From: an uncultured Coriobacteriales bacterium
Lineage (GTDB): Bacteria > Actinomycetota > Coriobacteriia > Coriobacteriales > Atopobiaceae
Assembly: GCA_946619045.1 (NCBI GenBank)
Contig: CAMOLV010000004.1
Span: 1-32,004 of the forward strand
DNA: 32,004 nucleotides
Direction of reading: 5' to 3'
The notes beneath the pieces were generated by a model, which had not been told where the DNA came from, searched no databases, and saw only the letters and a list, made by a program, of their open reading frames with translations. This document shows positions 16,010-24,167 of the stretch, in pieces. Numbering within the stretch: the first letter of the stretch is position 1; each line of letters opens with the position of its first letter. Made by a program: the position numbers and the translations under genes.

Positions 16010-17275
16010 TCACTCGCCCCCCTCGGCGGCCGCCGCGAAGGCCTCGACGGCCGCCTTCGCGGGGAGCGACTCCTCGTCGAACCGGAACCCGTCGGCGGCG
16101 GCCAGCTCGAACAGCTGGGCCATGTCCGGCACGGACCTCGTCGCCCACATCTCCTTGCCCTCGACGATGCCGAGCGCGGTCTCGTGCGACGGGTTGCTCC
16201 ACGGGAACCTTTGCAGGTACCCGACGGCGTAGTCGACCCGCGAGTATCCCTTGTCGATGTCGGCCAGCGACGGGAACGCCTCCTCGACCTCGCCGTAGTC
16301 GACGGCCTCCTCGAACCCGTCGACGAGCACGTCGCGCAGGTGCGGCACGCTCGCCGCCCCGACCTTCAGGCAACGGGCCTCGAACCACGACGAGATCTGC
16401 TTGAAGGCGGCCTCCATCGAGTCGCGCAGGCGCGCGGCGGCGAGCTCGAGCTCCTCGCGCTCGGGGTCCCCGTCGTCCTCGTCGGGGGAGAACGGGTAGA
16501 CCATCGCGTTACGCTCGCACAGGGCGAACTCCACGTCGGGCTCCTCCGCGTGGATCCTCGCGATGTCGGCCGGCTGCGAGGTCCTCAGGTCGTAGCGGAA
16601 CCTCCTGCCCTCGCGCAGGTCGGGGTCCTCGTAGTCGAGCAGCTCGACGCCGGCCTCCGCCGCGGCCTGCCGCCAGGCGGCGACCTTCTCGGCCACCTCC
16701 CTGTCCCGACGGGCGCGGCGCAGCATGTTGTCGAACTCCGTCTGGTCATGGCAGAGCAGCAACCTGTCGACGATGCCCGGCTGGTCGGCGAACTCGGCTA
16801 TGGCGAGCATCTGGTCGAGCGTCATGTCGTCGCCCGCCTCGTCGGCTAGCGCCCTGGCCGTCGCGACCTTGTTGCTCGTGCCCTTCTTGAGCCTGGCCGC
16901 GCGGTCGGCGCGGTCGGGGTCGACGCCGAGCAGCAGCATCTTCTGAACGCCGCGCGAGCGCTCGACCTCGGTCAGGGGCATCTTGTCGTCGGTCGCGAGC
17001 ATGGCCACGACGCTGTCCGCCTCGTCCATGTCCTCGCAGACGTTGGCCCAGAACTCGGTCGCATGGATCGACTTGAGCGCGCGGTAGCGCCGCTCGCCGT
17101 CGACGATGCGGTAGATCCCGCCGTCGCGCACGAGTATGGGCGGCGTGAACGGCTCGCCCGGCCGCTCCCGGTTGAGCGTGAACGACTCCGCGAGCGCCTC
17201 CAGGTCGCCGAAGTCGCGCCTGGGGTTCGACTCGTCGGGGAACACGTCCTCCATTTTCACCCTCAGAAGCTCCAT
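16010..17275 (-). CDS. ParB-like (ParB/RepB N-terminal domain) protein
   Basis: MELLRVKMEDVFPDESNPRRDFGDLEALAESF...PPILVRDGGIYRIVDGERRYRALKSI; SD AGGAGG. Confidence 0.82.
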   Translation of the reverse strand: MELLRVKMEDVFPDESNPRRDFGDLEALAESFTLNRERPGEPFTPPILVRDGGIYRIVDGERRYRALKSIHATEFWANVCEDMDEADSVVAMLATDDKMPLTEVERSRGVQKMLLLGVDPDRADRAARLKKGTSNKVATARALADEAGDDMTLDQMLAIAEFADQPGIVDRLLLCHDQTEFDNMLRRARRDREVAEKVAAWRQAAAEAGVELLDYEDPDLREGRRFRYDLRTSQPADIARIHAEEPDVEFALCERNAMVYPFSPDEDDGDPEREELELAAARLRDSMEAAFKQISSWFEARCLKVGAASVPHLRDVLVDGFEEAVDYGEVEEAFPSLADIDKGYSRVDYAVGYLQRFPWSNPSHETALGIVEGKEMWATRSVPDMAQLFELAAADGFRFDEESLPAKAAVEAFAAAAEGGE

Positions 17276-17312
17276 GTGTGTGCCTCCTCTTCTATCCGCG
17301 ACACGCAAACCC

Positions 17313-17936
17313 TCATTGGTTCGCGCGCTTCACCTTTTCTCCATTTTTCCTGGGGTTCGTGCCGCTCTTCTCGCGCATCCTCTTCGTGCGCTGCTTGACG
17401 GCGTTCGTGAGCTTGCGCAGCCGGGCCTTCTCCCATTCCTCGACCTCGAGCGCGTGGAGCTCCTCGGCCCTGCGCGCGGCGCGCGGGTCCATGCCGATCG
17501 TCTGCGGCGCGCGCGGCCTCGGCGGCAGCGTCGAGCGGCCCGTGGCCGCCTGGCTGCGGTCGTACTCCCAGCGCTGCTCGGGTGTGAGGGCCTCGTAGGC
17601 CTCGGCCTGGCGCCGGAGCGCGTCCTCGTAGGACGCCTGCATGCGGCAGACCTCGCAGAAGCCCGTCCGCTCCTGCCAGTCGCCCTCGCGGCTCCGCGCC
17701 TGCGAGCACCTCGGGCAGATCGCCGTCAGGGGACGCTGCGTGCGCAGCGAGACCGGGTAGCCGCGGGCGCGCAGCTCGCGCGCCTTCATCTCGACGGACT
17801 TGCCCGATCTCTTCAGGTGGAAGCAGATGCTCCGCTTCGGCTCTATGCCGGCGTGGTCGAGCAGGTAGCGCTCGTCCTCCGTCGTCCAGTCGACGCGCCT
17901 CGAGCCCTTGCGCATTGCCGCGGCCGCACCTCCCAT
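17313..17936 (-). CDS. HTH plus zinc-ribbon hypothetical protein
   Basis: DWTTEDERYLLDHAGIEPKRSICFHLKRSGKSVEMKARELRARG (Myb/SANT-like HTH) then CPRCSQ...CEVCR. Confidence 0.5.
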   Translation of the reverse strand: MGGAAAAMRKGSRRVDWTTEDERYLLDHAGIEPKRSICFHLKRSGKSVEMKARELRARGYPVSLRTQRPLTAICPRCSQARSREGDWQERTGFCEVCRMQASYEDALRRQAEAYEALTPEQRWEYDRSQAATGRSTLPPRPRAPQTIGMDPRAARRAEELHALEVEEWEKARLRKLTNAVKQRTKRMREKSGTNPRKNGEKVKRANQ

Positions 17937-18047
17937 CTACGCCACCGCCTGGAAGATGGCCAGCGCGACCGCCATGGCGGCCCACCAGGCCGCGCAGAAC
18001 GAGCGCAGGCCCTTCACCGGGTAGCCGTTCTCTGTTACAATCGACCC

Positions 18048-18106
18048 GGTTCGCCGAGAACCGTTCGAGCGCCCCGCTGCCAGGCTCGGGCGCTCCTCTC
18101 TTTTTT
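18048..18106 (+). ncRNA. Candidate compact sRNA, antisense to the early minus-strand transcript
   Basis: Promoter-like TTCACC-N17-TACAAT (18013-18041), hairpin CGGTTC-GCCGA-GAACCG (18047-18063), terminator GAGCGCCC...GGGCGCTC plus CTCTCTTTTTT. Confidence 0.45.
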
Positions 18107-18303
18107 CATGCCGCATCCGCGTCATCCCTGTCCTCCTTCCCCTTCTCGGAGATCCCCGCGAGCGGCCGCGCCAGCTGCGCCGCCGTCACGTCGCGCGGCA
18201 CGACGAGCGTCACCTCGACGCCGTCGACCACGTGCCGGTGGATGCCCTGCGGGAACACCACCGCGTCATCCAGCCTCTCCACCTTTCCTCCTTCCATCAA
18301 CAC
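18106..18303 (-). CDS. Small hypothetical protein
   Basis: 65 aa; SD-like GGAAGGAGG upstream; MEGGKVERLDDAVVFPQGIHRHVVDGVEVTLVVPRDV. Confidence 0.5.
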   Translation of the reverse strand: MLMEGGKVERLDDAVVFPQGIHRHVVDGVEVTLVVPRDVTAAQLARPLAGISEKGKEDRDDADAA

Positions 18304-18411
18304 GGTCCTGCCGGCGGCCGGCGGGCAGGGGTCAGCCCGTCGCCCTTGCCACCGCGCCCCGGCCCCATGGGTTAGGCGTGAGCGCTACCGAGGGCGAAAC
18401 CGCCTAGGAGT

Positions 18412-18518
18412 CCGGCGGAGCCCGTGACCCCTCTCCGCCGGCCGCCGTGGCGCCCGTGGGGCGTCCGGGGAGGCGCCCCGACCCCGATCAAAAGACTGGG
18501 GCGCTCCCCCGGACGCCC
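18412..18518. other. Structured non-coding region with two strong inverted repeats
   Basis: CCGGCGGAG/CTCCGCCGG (18412-18420, 18433-18441) and GGGCGTCCGGGGAGGCGCCCC/GGGGCGCTCCCCCGGACGCCC (18459-18479, 18498-18518). Confidence 0.6.
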
Positions 18519-18713
18519 GCTGCCGTGAGGTGGGGAGAGAGGTGGCAGCGGGTCGCCCGTGACGGCTGCCATGTAGGGTCGAGCCGCCAGACCCGGACGC
18601 ATTGACGCGTGCCCGAGCGGGGCGAGTTTAAGGGCATCCCGGGCCCGAATCCGTGCGCATGTGACGCATCCCTTACCATTCGCCGCATGAAGCACGCGAA
18701 GGAACACGAGAAG

Positions 18714-18887
18714 CTACTCACGAAGCGCGACGCCGCCTTGATCGCCGTCGAAGGCCTCGTCGCGCTCGTGAGCACGGTCTGCGGCGGTCTTGTCGTGGTG
18801 TTCCTGGAGCATGTGCTTTACGGCTAACGTCGCCACCAGGTTCGCCATGAGCAGGCCGACGACGACCGAGAGCTCGAACAGGTTCAT
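18714..18887 (-). CDS. 57-aa small membrane protein
   Basis: MNLFELSVVVGLLMANLVATLAVKHMLQEHHDK...; SD GGGAGG. Confidence 0.5.
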   Translation of the reverse strand: MNLFELSVVVGLLMANLVATLAVKHMLQEHHDKTAADRAHERDEAFDGDQGGVALRE

Positions 18888-18898
18888 GCGGACCTCCC

Positions 18899-19117
18899 TC
18901 ACAACTGCCTGAGCACGTCCCTGGCGAGCGCCTTCTTGCTGTCCCCGCTCACGCACACGCGCTTCCTGTACCCGTTCGCGAACACCACGTGCACGAACTC
19001 CTCGCCATCCGTGACCGCGTACTCCGCGAACGACACGTCGCCGTCGGTCGCCTCGCGCAGCAGCGACGTGAGGTGCCTCTCGGTGAAGTGCTTCTTCTCA
19101 GCTTGCACGTCGTTCAT
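18899..19117 (-). CDS. Small hypothetical early protein
   Basis: 72 aa; SD GGAAGGACGG; adjacent to the Cro-like gene. Confidence 0.5.
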   Translation of the reverse strand: MNDVQAEKKHFTERHLTSLLREATDGDVSFAEYAVTDGEEFVHVVFANGYRKRVCVSGDSKKALARDVLRQL

Positions 19118-19145
19118 CTTCCGTCCTTCCTGGGAGTAGCCGCGC

Positions 19146-19400
19146 CTACGCGACCGAGCCCGCGGTCGCCTTCGTGGGCTCCTGATGTGCCGTCATGCCG
19201 GCGAGCTCGTCGATGCTGCAGTCGAGCACGGCGGCGAGCGTGCATACCTTGTCGAACCCCGGCGTGTTCGACCCGGACTCGAGCCGGGCAATGTAGCTTC
19301 CGTCGATGCCGGTCATCTCGGCGAGTTCGGCTTGCGTTACGTCAGCCGCTCGCCGGATGCGGCGCAGGTTCGCACCGAACACCTCGTTGCTGTAATTCAT
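19146..19400 (-). CDS. XRE/Cro-like HTH regulator
   Basis: LRRIRRAADVTQAELAEMTGIDGSYIARLESGSNTPGFDKVCTLAAVLDCSIDELAG: HTH_3 motif. Confidence 0.82.
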   Translation of the reverse strand: MNYSNEVFGANLRRIRRAADVTQAELAEMTGIDGSYIARLESGSNTPGFDKVCTLAAVLDCSIDELAGMTAHQEPTKATAGSVA

Positions 19401-19445
19401 CGATCGTCACCTCCCATCTGGCTCACCATGTCTCTGTAGTTCCAG

Positions 19446-19524
19446 TATTTCTGTAACTTGCGATGAATCATATTCAGTCGTAACGAAACTGTCAAGCTAG
19501 TATTTACAGAAATATTGAATATTT
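19446..19524. promoter_or_regulatory. Divergent immunity control region with operator-like inverted repeats
   Basis: TATTTCTGTAA (19446-19456) and inverted TTACAGAAATA (19504-19514); palindrome AAATATTGAATATTT (19510-19524). Confidence 0.6.
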
Positions 19525-19570
19525 TTCAGTTCTGATGTAATATCTGCAACACATTTGAGGAGGTGGACTT

Positions 19571-19972
19571 ATGGAGCTACAGCTAAAACGTATACGCGAG
19601 GCTCAGGGCATCAAACAGTCTGAGATGGCCCGCATGGTGTCCGCCTTGATTGGCAAGGAAATCAAAGTGCGCACCTATGGGTCATGGGAGAGGTGCGAGG
19701 TCACCATGGACCTAGAACAGGCTTATTACTGCGCCCTTGCTCTCGGCTGCACCATCGACGAGATTGCCGGAAGGCAACCCAGGCCGCGCGTGTTCGCAGA
19801 CCCAGATCAGCAGCAGCTTAACGAGCAGTACGAGGAACTCAACGCCACGGGGCGCAGGAAGGCAGTGGGCAGCGTCGAGGACATTCACGCCAACCCAGCG
19901 AACCTGAAAAGCGAGCAACCTGGACGCCAGCCTGTTCCGGGCGACCCGCGGCGGGAAACCAAGAGCGCATAG
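19571..19972 (+). CDS. XRE-like HTH repressor candidate
   Basis: LKRIREAQGIKQSEMARMVSALIGKEIKVRTYGSWERCEVTMDLEQAYYCALALGCTIDEIAG; SD GGAGGTGG; divergent from the Cro-like gene. Confidence 0.72.
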   Translation: MELQLKRIREAQGIKQSEMARMVSALIGKEIKVRTYGSWERCEVTMDLEQAYYCALALGCTIDEIAGRQPRPRVFADPDQQQLNEQYEELNATGRRKAVGSVEDIHANPANLKSEQPGRQPVPGDPRRETKSA

Positions 19973-19987
19973 GGGAAGGGGACCGAG

Positions 19988-20308
19988 ATGGCATTAATAG
20001 ACGAGTTCATGAAGTACCAGTCGAAAGAGACCAAGGAGAGGAGCGCCTACGCGGCGGCCGCCCGAGAAAGGCTGGGCATCGATTTCGGGAGGCTGAGCGA
20101 CGTCGACCTCGCGAAGTCCATCCAGGAGAGGGCCTGCGACGTGAGCGACGGCATGGCCAAGCACGAGTGGGACGTTATGTTCAGCAAGATCAAACGCGAC
20201 GTGGAAGACCTCAAAGGAGACGACCTCCTGCGCGTCATCATCGACCAGAACTGGATCCTCATCCAGCAGAACGAGCTCATCGCGAGGTTGCTCGAAGGTG
20301 AGGAGTAA
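19988..20308 (+). CDS. Hypothetical protein in the lysogeny operon
   Basis: 106 aa co-directional with repressor and serine recombinase. Confidence 0.5.
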   Translation: MALIDEFMKYQSKETKERSAYAAAARERLGIDFGRLSDVDLAKSIQERACDVSDGMAKHEWDVMFSKIKRDVEDLKGDDLLRVIIDQNWILIQQNELIARLLEGEE

Positions 20309-20417
20309 GAGAATCATCTTACTCGGCTAAAGAGGTTGCGCCCCTGCGTATAGTTTGGCGACTGTGACAGGGGCGCGGCGTCTCCCCAGGAATGAGGAAG
20401 GACGGTGCAATTCTACC

Positions 20418-21917
20418 ATGCGCGAATTGCCTGCAAGCGGCAGGTACGCCATGTTCCTGCGTAAATCCCGCGAGGACGTAGAGGCCGAGAGGGCCGGCAA
20501 GGGCGAGACCCTTGCGAAGCACCGGGCGGCGCTGTCGCGCCTGGCCGACGACATGGGCATCGAGGTGTCCCGGGTGTACGAGGAGATCGTGTCGGGCGGC
20601 GACCTGTCGAGGCGCGCCGACGCCAGGCGGATGCTCGAGGACGTGCGCGCCGGCATGTGGGACGGCGTCCTGGCGTTCGACCTGCAGCGCGTCACGCGCG
20701 GCGACATGATCGACCAGGGCACGGTCGTGCTCGCCTTCCAGCTCTCCCGCACGCTCATAATCACCCCGCAGAAGGTGTACGACCTTCGCGACGAGCTCGA
20801 CGGCAACTTCGCCGAGCTGGAGATGCTCTTCGGCCGCATGGAGCTCGCGCGCATCACGCGCCGCCTGACCGCCGGCAAGGAGGAGGCCGTGCGCCAGGGC
20901 CAGTACCTCGGCTCCATAGCGCCCTACGGCTACGACAAGGCCGTGTCGGACCGCAAGAAGACCCTCGTGCCCAACGCCGACGCGGAGCGCGTCGTGTCGT
21001 GGTTCCGGCGCGTGGCCGAGGACGGCGCGACGCCGCGCGAGCTCGCCGACGAGATGAACGAGATGGGCATCCCCACCCCGCGCGCGGGGCTCTGGGACCG
21101 CACGCTCGTCACGAAGATCATCCGGAACCCGGTTTACAAGGGCTACGTGAGGTGGAACGCGAAGAGGACCGTCGAGGCGTTCGGCCCCGACGGAAAGAAG
21201 GCGAAGGTCCGCGAGAAGTCCGACGAGATAGTGGCCAGGGGCCTGCACGAGCCGATCGTCGACGAGGCGCTGTGGCAGCGCGCCGTCGACGCCATCTCGG
21301 TCAGGCGCCACGCCACGCCGCCCGACCGAACGCTGAAGGACCCGCTGGCGTCGCTGCTCGTGTGCTCGGGCTGCGGCCGCTCGATGCAGCGCGTGAGGGA
21401 CTCCAGGAGGTCCCAGGCGTACTACAGCCACCCAACCGTGAACCGCCATGCGTGCTGGCAGAAGGCATCGCGCATGGAGGTCGTGGTCGGCGCCGTAGTG
21501 GAGGCGCTCGCGCGCGAGGCCGCGGACGTCGAGGCGCGCGTGGGGCGCGGCGAGAGGCCGCCCGCCACCGACCAGATCGAGCGCGACCTGGCGGCCGAGG
21601 AGCGCTCGGCCGAGACGCTGTTCCGGCTCGTCGAGAAGGGCATCATCAGCGACGAGGAGTTCGCCGAGCGCAAGGGCCTGTCGGACGCGCGCCTGGCCGC
21701 GATCCGCGCCAGGCTCGACGAGGCCGCAGCCGCCGCCAGGAGGTCGGGGGCCGACGGCGAGCTCACCGTGTCGCTGAAGCGCGCCATCGCCGACCTGGAG
21801 AGCTACGAGGGCCGCGCCGAGGAGGTCAACCGGTTCCTGAAGACGCTCATAAACCGCATCGAGTACGAGAAAGACCCCGAGTCGGGTTCTCTCCGGCTCA
21901 GGGTCTTCTTCAGGTAA
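20418..21917 (+). CDS. Large serine recombinase / integrase
   Basis: GRYAMFLRKSREDVEAERAGKGETLAKHR (catalytic-Ser region), recombinase domain, zinc-ribbon CSGCGRSMQRV, coiled-coil C-terminus. Confidence 0.92.
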   Translation: MRELPASGRYAMFLRKSREDVEAERAGKGETLAKHRAALSRLADDMGIEVSRVYEEIVSGGDLSRRADARRMLEDVRAGMWDGVLAFDLQRVTRGDMIDQGTVVLAFQLSRTLIITPQKVYDLRDELDGNFAELEMLFGRMELARITRRLTAGKEEAVRQGQYLGSIAPYGYDKAVSDRKKTLVPNADAERVVSWFRRVAEDGATPRELADEMNEMGIPTPRAGLWDRTLVTKIIRNPVYKGYVRWNAKRTVEAFGPDGKKAKVREKSDEIVARGLHEPIVDEALWQRAVDAISVRRHATPPDRTLKDPLASLLVCSGCGRSMQRVRDSRRSQAYYSHPTVNRHACWQKASRMEVVVGAVVEALAREAADVEARVGRGERPPATDQIERDLAAEERSAETLFRLVEKGIISDEEFAERKGLSDARLAAIRARLDEAAAAARRSGADGELTVSLKRAIADLESYEGRAEEVNRFLKTLINRIEYEKDPESGSLRLRVFFR

Positions 21918-21984
21918 TCCCAGTTGAACGGTTAATTACGTCAGCTGGCGAATATCTCGATTGTGTCCCACTCTTATAATTTAG
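21918..21984. other. Candidate attP region of the serine integrase
   Basis: AT-richer non-coding gap between the integrase stop and the convergent endolysin stop. Confidence 0.4.
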
Positions 21985-22710
21985 TTAGAGCTTCTTCGCA
22001 ATGGCGTCGAGCTTCTTCATCATAGCAGCCTGGTTGGCCTCGATGGCGTGCATGCGCTGGTCGATGTAGCCGATGCGCGCCGCCAGCGGTGCCGTGTGGT
22101 CCTTCTTCTTGCCCTTCGCATCCAGCGTCGGGTAGCTCACTGGCATCTCCGCCACAAGATTGCCCATGTCGCTGTAGTGCGTGTCCTCGTCCCAGCACAT
22201 GTGCTTGTAGATGAATTCCAGCTGCGCAGCCTGCTCTGGTGTCATGTCATCCTCCTCGTTGTCGTAAGGCGGGCGGAAGAACGCCGTGGCGTACCCCGCG
22301 TTGTTGTTCCTCGTGCAGCGCATGACGGCACCCTCGCCGCCGCCCGTGTTGCCCTCTATGGTGCCGAACAGTCCCGAGCCGTCTATGTCTGACCACTCGA
22401 CGACGCCGATGTGCTGCGCCCATCCGAAGTCCTGGTTCCCGTTCCAGTTGAACAGTACCCAGTCCCCAGCCCTGGCCTCGGAGTCGGCCACCCGCGTCCC
22501 CTGCCACGCGACGCCAGACGCCGACGCGGAGGGGTTGAACGGCATGCCGAGGTCGTGGACGCCCACGTAGCTCTGGAACGCCGCGCACCACGGGTAGGTG
22601 TCCGAGTTGTAGACGTGCTGGCCCCATATCCACGTGTTGAACACGTTGTCCGTGCCGCTTATGCCGATGTAGCGGGCCGCTGTCTCGATGTACTGCCTAG
22701 CGGTCGCCAT
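21985..22710 (-). CDS. Endolysin (CHAP/amidase-like) with C-terminal helical region
   Basis: YPWCAAFQSYVGVHDLGMPF...AGDWVLFNWNGNQDFGWAQHIGVVEW: CHAP Cys/His motifs. Confidence 0.82.
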   Translation of the reverse strand: MATARQYIETAARYIGISGTDNVFNTWIWGQHVYNSDTYPWCAAFQSYVGVHDLGMPFNPSASASGVAWQGTRVADSEARAGDWVLFNWNGNQDFGWAQHIGVVEWSDIDGSGLFGTIEGNTGGGEGAVMRCTRNNNAGYATAFFRPPYDNEEDDMTPEQAAQLEFIYKHMCWDEDTHYSDMGNLVAEMPVSYPTLDAKGKKKDHTAPLAARIGYIDQRMHAIEANQAAMMKKLDAIAKKL

Positions 22711-22855
22711 CGGCCTCACCGACCTTAGCGATGATTTCGGCTATCTCCTCGTCGGTCAGCGGTCGGGCCTCCTGCGGGGCCTCGTGGTCACCGTCCCTCA
22801 ACCCGTTGTCGGTCGGCCTGATGGGCAGGCCGCTGTAGCCGTCCGTCACAACCAT
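22697..22855 (-). CDS. Small hypothetical protein in the lysis cassette
   Basis: MVVTDGYSGLPIRPTDNGLRDGDHEAPQEARPLTDEEIAEIIAKVGEADGDR between holin and endolysin. Confidence 0.5.
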   Translation of the reverse strand: MVVTDGYSGLPIRPTDNGLRDGDHEAPQEARPLTDEEIAEIIAKVGEADGDR

Positions 22856-22856
22856 G

Positions 22857-23285
22857 TCACGACACCTCCTCCCCTTCGCCCTCGTCGCGCCCGTGAACAA
22901 CATGCGCCGACGCCAGCAGCTTGAAAGCTGGAGAGGACGCCAGCTCCGGGTTGATCTTCGAGAACGTCTCGAGGAGGGACCCGATCTCCATGATGCAGAG
23001 GTACAGCGCGATGGCCGTCAGGATCGGCCCCGTGAAACCGAGGTCGAGCCCCGCGAAGAACATGGCGTCGGCCACGATGCCGACCATGACGAAACCGAGC
23101 TCGGAGCACTTGTGCCCAATCCCCAGCCTCATCTTCTCGCTCGAGAACTCGTGCTTCGCGCAGGCGTTGCCGACGCCGAACACCCAGTCGAGCAGGATGA
23201 GCACGACCAGGGCCACGATCGCCACCTGCGCGGGGAAGCAGTCCCGCACCGGCGCCAGGAAGACGTCCAACCACAGTGGAACCAT
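22857..23285 (-). CDS. Phage holin family protein
   Basis: IVALVVLILLDWVFGVGNACAKHEFSSEKMRLGIGHKCSELGFVMVGIVADAMF...LLETFSKINPEL typical of toxin-secretion/phage lysis holins. Confidence 0.8.
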   Translation of the reverse strand: MVPLWLDVFLAPVRDCFPAQVAIVALVVLILLDWVFGVGNACAKHEFSSEKMRLGIGHKCSELGFVMVGIVADAMFFAGLDLGFTGPILTAIALYLCIMEIGSLLETFSKINPELASSPAFKLLASAHVVHGRDEGEGEEVS

Positions 23286-23343
23286 TTCAACGACCTTTCT
23301 CCCGGATCCAACGGGAAGAAGGTAGCGCGCCTGTCACGCGGGG

Positions 23344-23403
23344 CTATGCGATTCTCTTGACGAACAGCCCGCCGATGACCGCCACAATCACTGTCGGGTC
23401 CAT
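23344..23403 (-). CDS. 19-aa hydrophobic micropeptide MDPTVIVAVIGGLFVKRIA
   Basis: ATG 5 nt after a G6 SD-like tract; between fibre gene and holin. Confidence 0.4.
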   Translation of the reverse strand: MDPTVIVAVIGGLFVKRIA

Positions 23404-23408
23404 CGGTG

Positions 23409-23414
23409 CCCCCC
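23409..23414 (-). repeat. G6 tract in SD position
   Basis: TAG-GGGGGG-CACCG-ATG arrangement on the coding strand (the first G is shared with the stop codon). Confidence 0.6.
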
Positions 23415-24151
23415 TACGCCAGGACGAACGTGAAGCCGAACCATCTATCGGTGTTGGCCGACAGCGACGAGCCGGTGACGTTGCGCACGGTCACGGCGCC
23501 GTTGTTGGAGATGTAACCCGCGAAATTGTGCGAGCCTCCGCCGACGATGTACGCTGGCCTGTAAGCGCTCTTGAGCGTGCCGATGGTCAGCGACGCGTTG
23601 GCCGCCTGCGCCGCGTTGTACTTGAACGTTATCTGCAACGTCATGACCTCGCCCCATTTGGCGACGTACACGTTGGACACGGTAACGCCGCTCGTCACGC
23701 TGTCGAACGCCTGCGCCTGCGTGAGCGTTGACTTGATTACGCCCGTCTGGCCCGTGCCGCCGCGCCCCACTGGCAGCGTACCGTCCGTGATTCGGTCGGC
23801 GCTCATCTTGAAGCCCGTCAGCTCGCCCGTGTTGGCATCGAAGTACATGTTGGCGTTGCCCGTGTTGCCGTTCGTCTTCTTGATGGTTATGCCGCCGTAA
23901 TCGTCAGCCGACGTGTAATGGCCGAGCACGAGCAGCCTGAGCATGTTCGCGTCCCCGTTCGCGCTCGTCTGGATAACCGATTCGACTATTGACAGGCGCT
24001 TGTTGTCGGAATCCACGAACTCGTAGTCCCTGTACTGGTTCGCCGATGGGGTCGTGCCGCGCGTCCCCGCGCTCTTAATCTTCAGGGTGCCCGTCAGGGT
24101 GCCGCCCGACAGCGGAAGGCAGTCCCTTGGGTTCAGCCGCGTGTACGTCAT
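23414..24151 (-). CDS. Tail fibre protein
   Basis: MTYTRLNPRDCLPLSGGTLTGTLKI...LPVGRGGTGQTG...: fibre motifs. Confidence 0.75.
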   Translation of the reverse strand: MTYTRLNPRDCLPLSGGTLTGTLKIKSAGTRGTTPSANQYRDYEFVDSDNKRLSIVESVIQTSANGDANMLRLLVLGHYTSADDYGGITIKKTNGNTGNANMYFDANTGELTGFKMSADRITDGTLPVGRGGTGQTGVIKSTLTQAQAFDSVTSGVTVSNVYVAKWGEVMTLQITFKYNAAQAANASLTIGTLKSAYRPAYIVGGGSHNFAGYISNNGAVTVRNVTGSSLSANTDRWFGFTFVLA

Positions 24152-24167
24152 GCGGCCACCCCCTCGG

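Noticed and set aside
18372-18707. 111-aa minus ORF over the inverted-repeat region
   Set aside because: No SD or family resemblance; open only because of GC bias. Strong inverted repeats suggest non-coding function.
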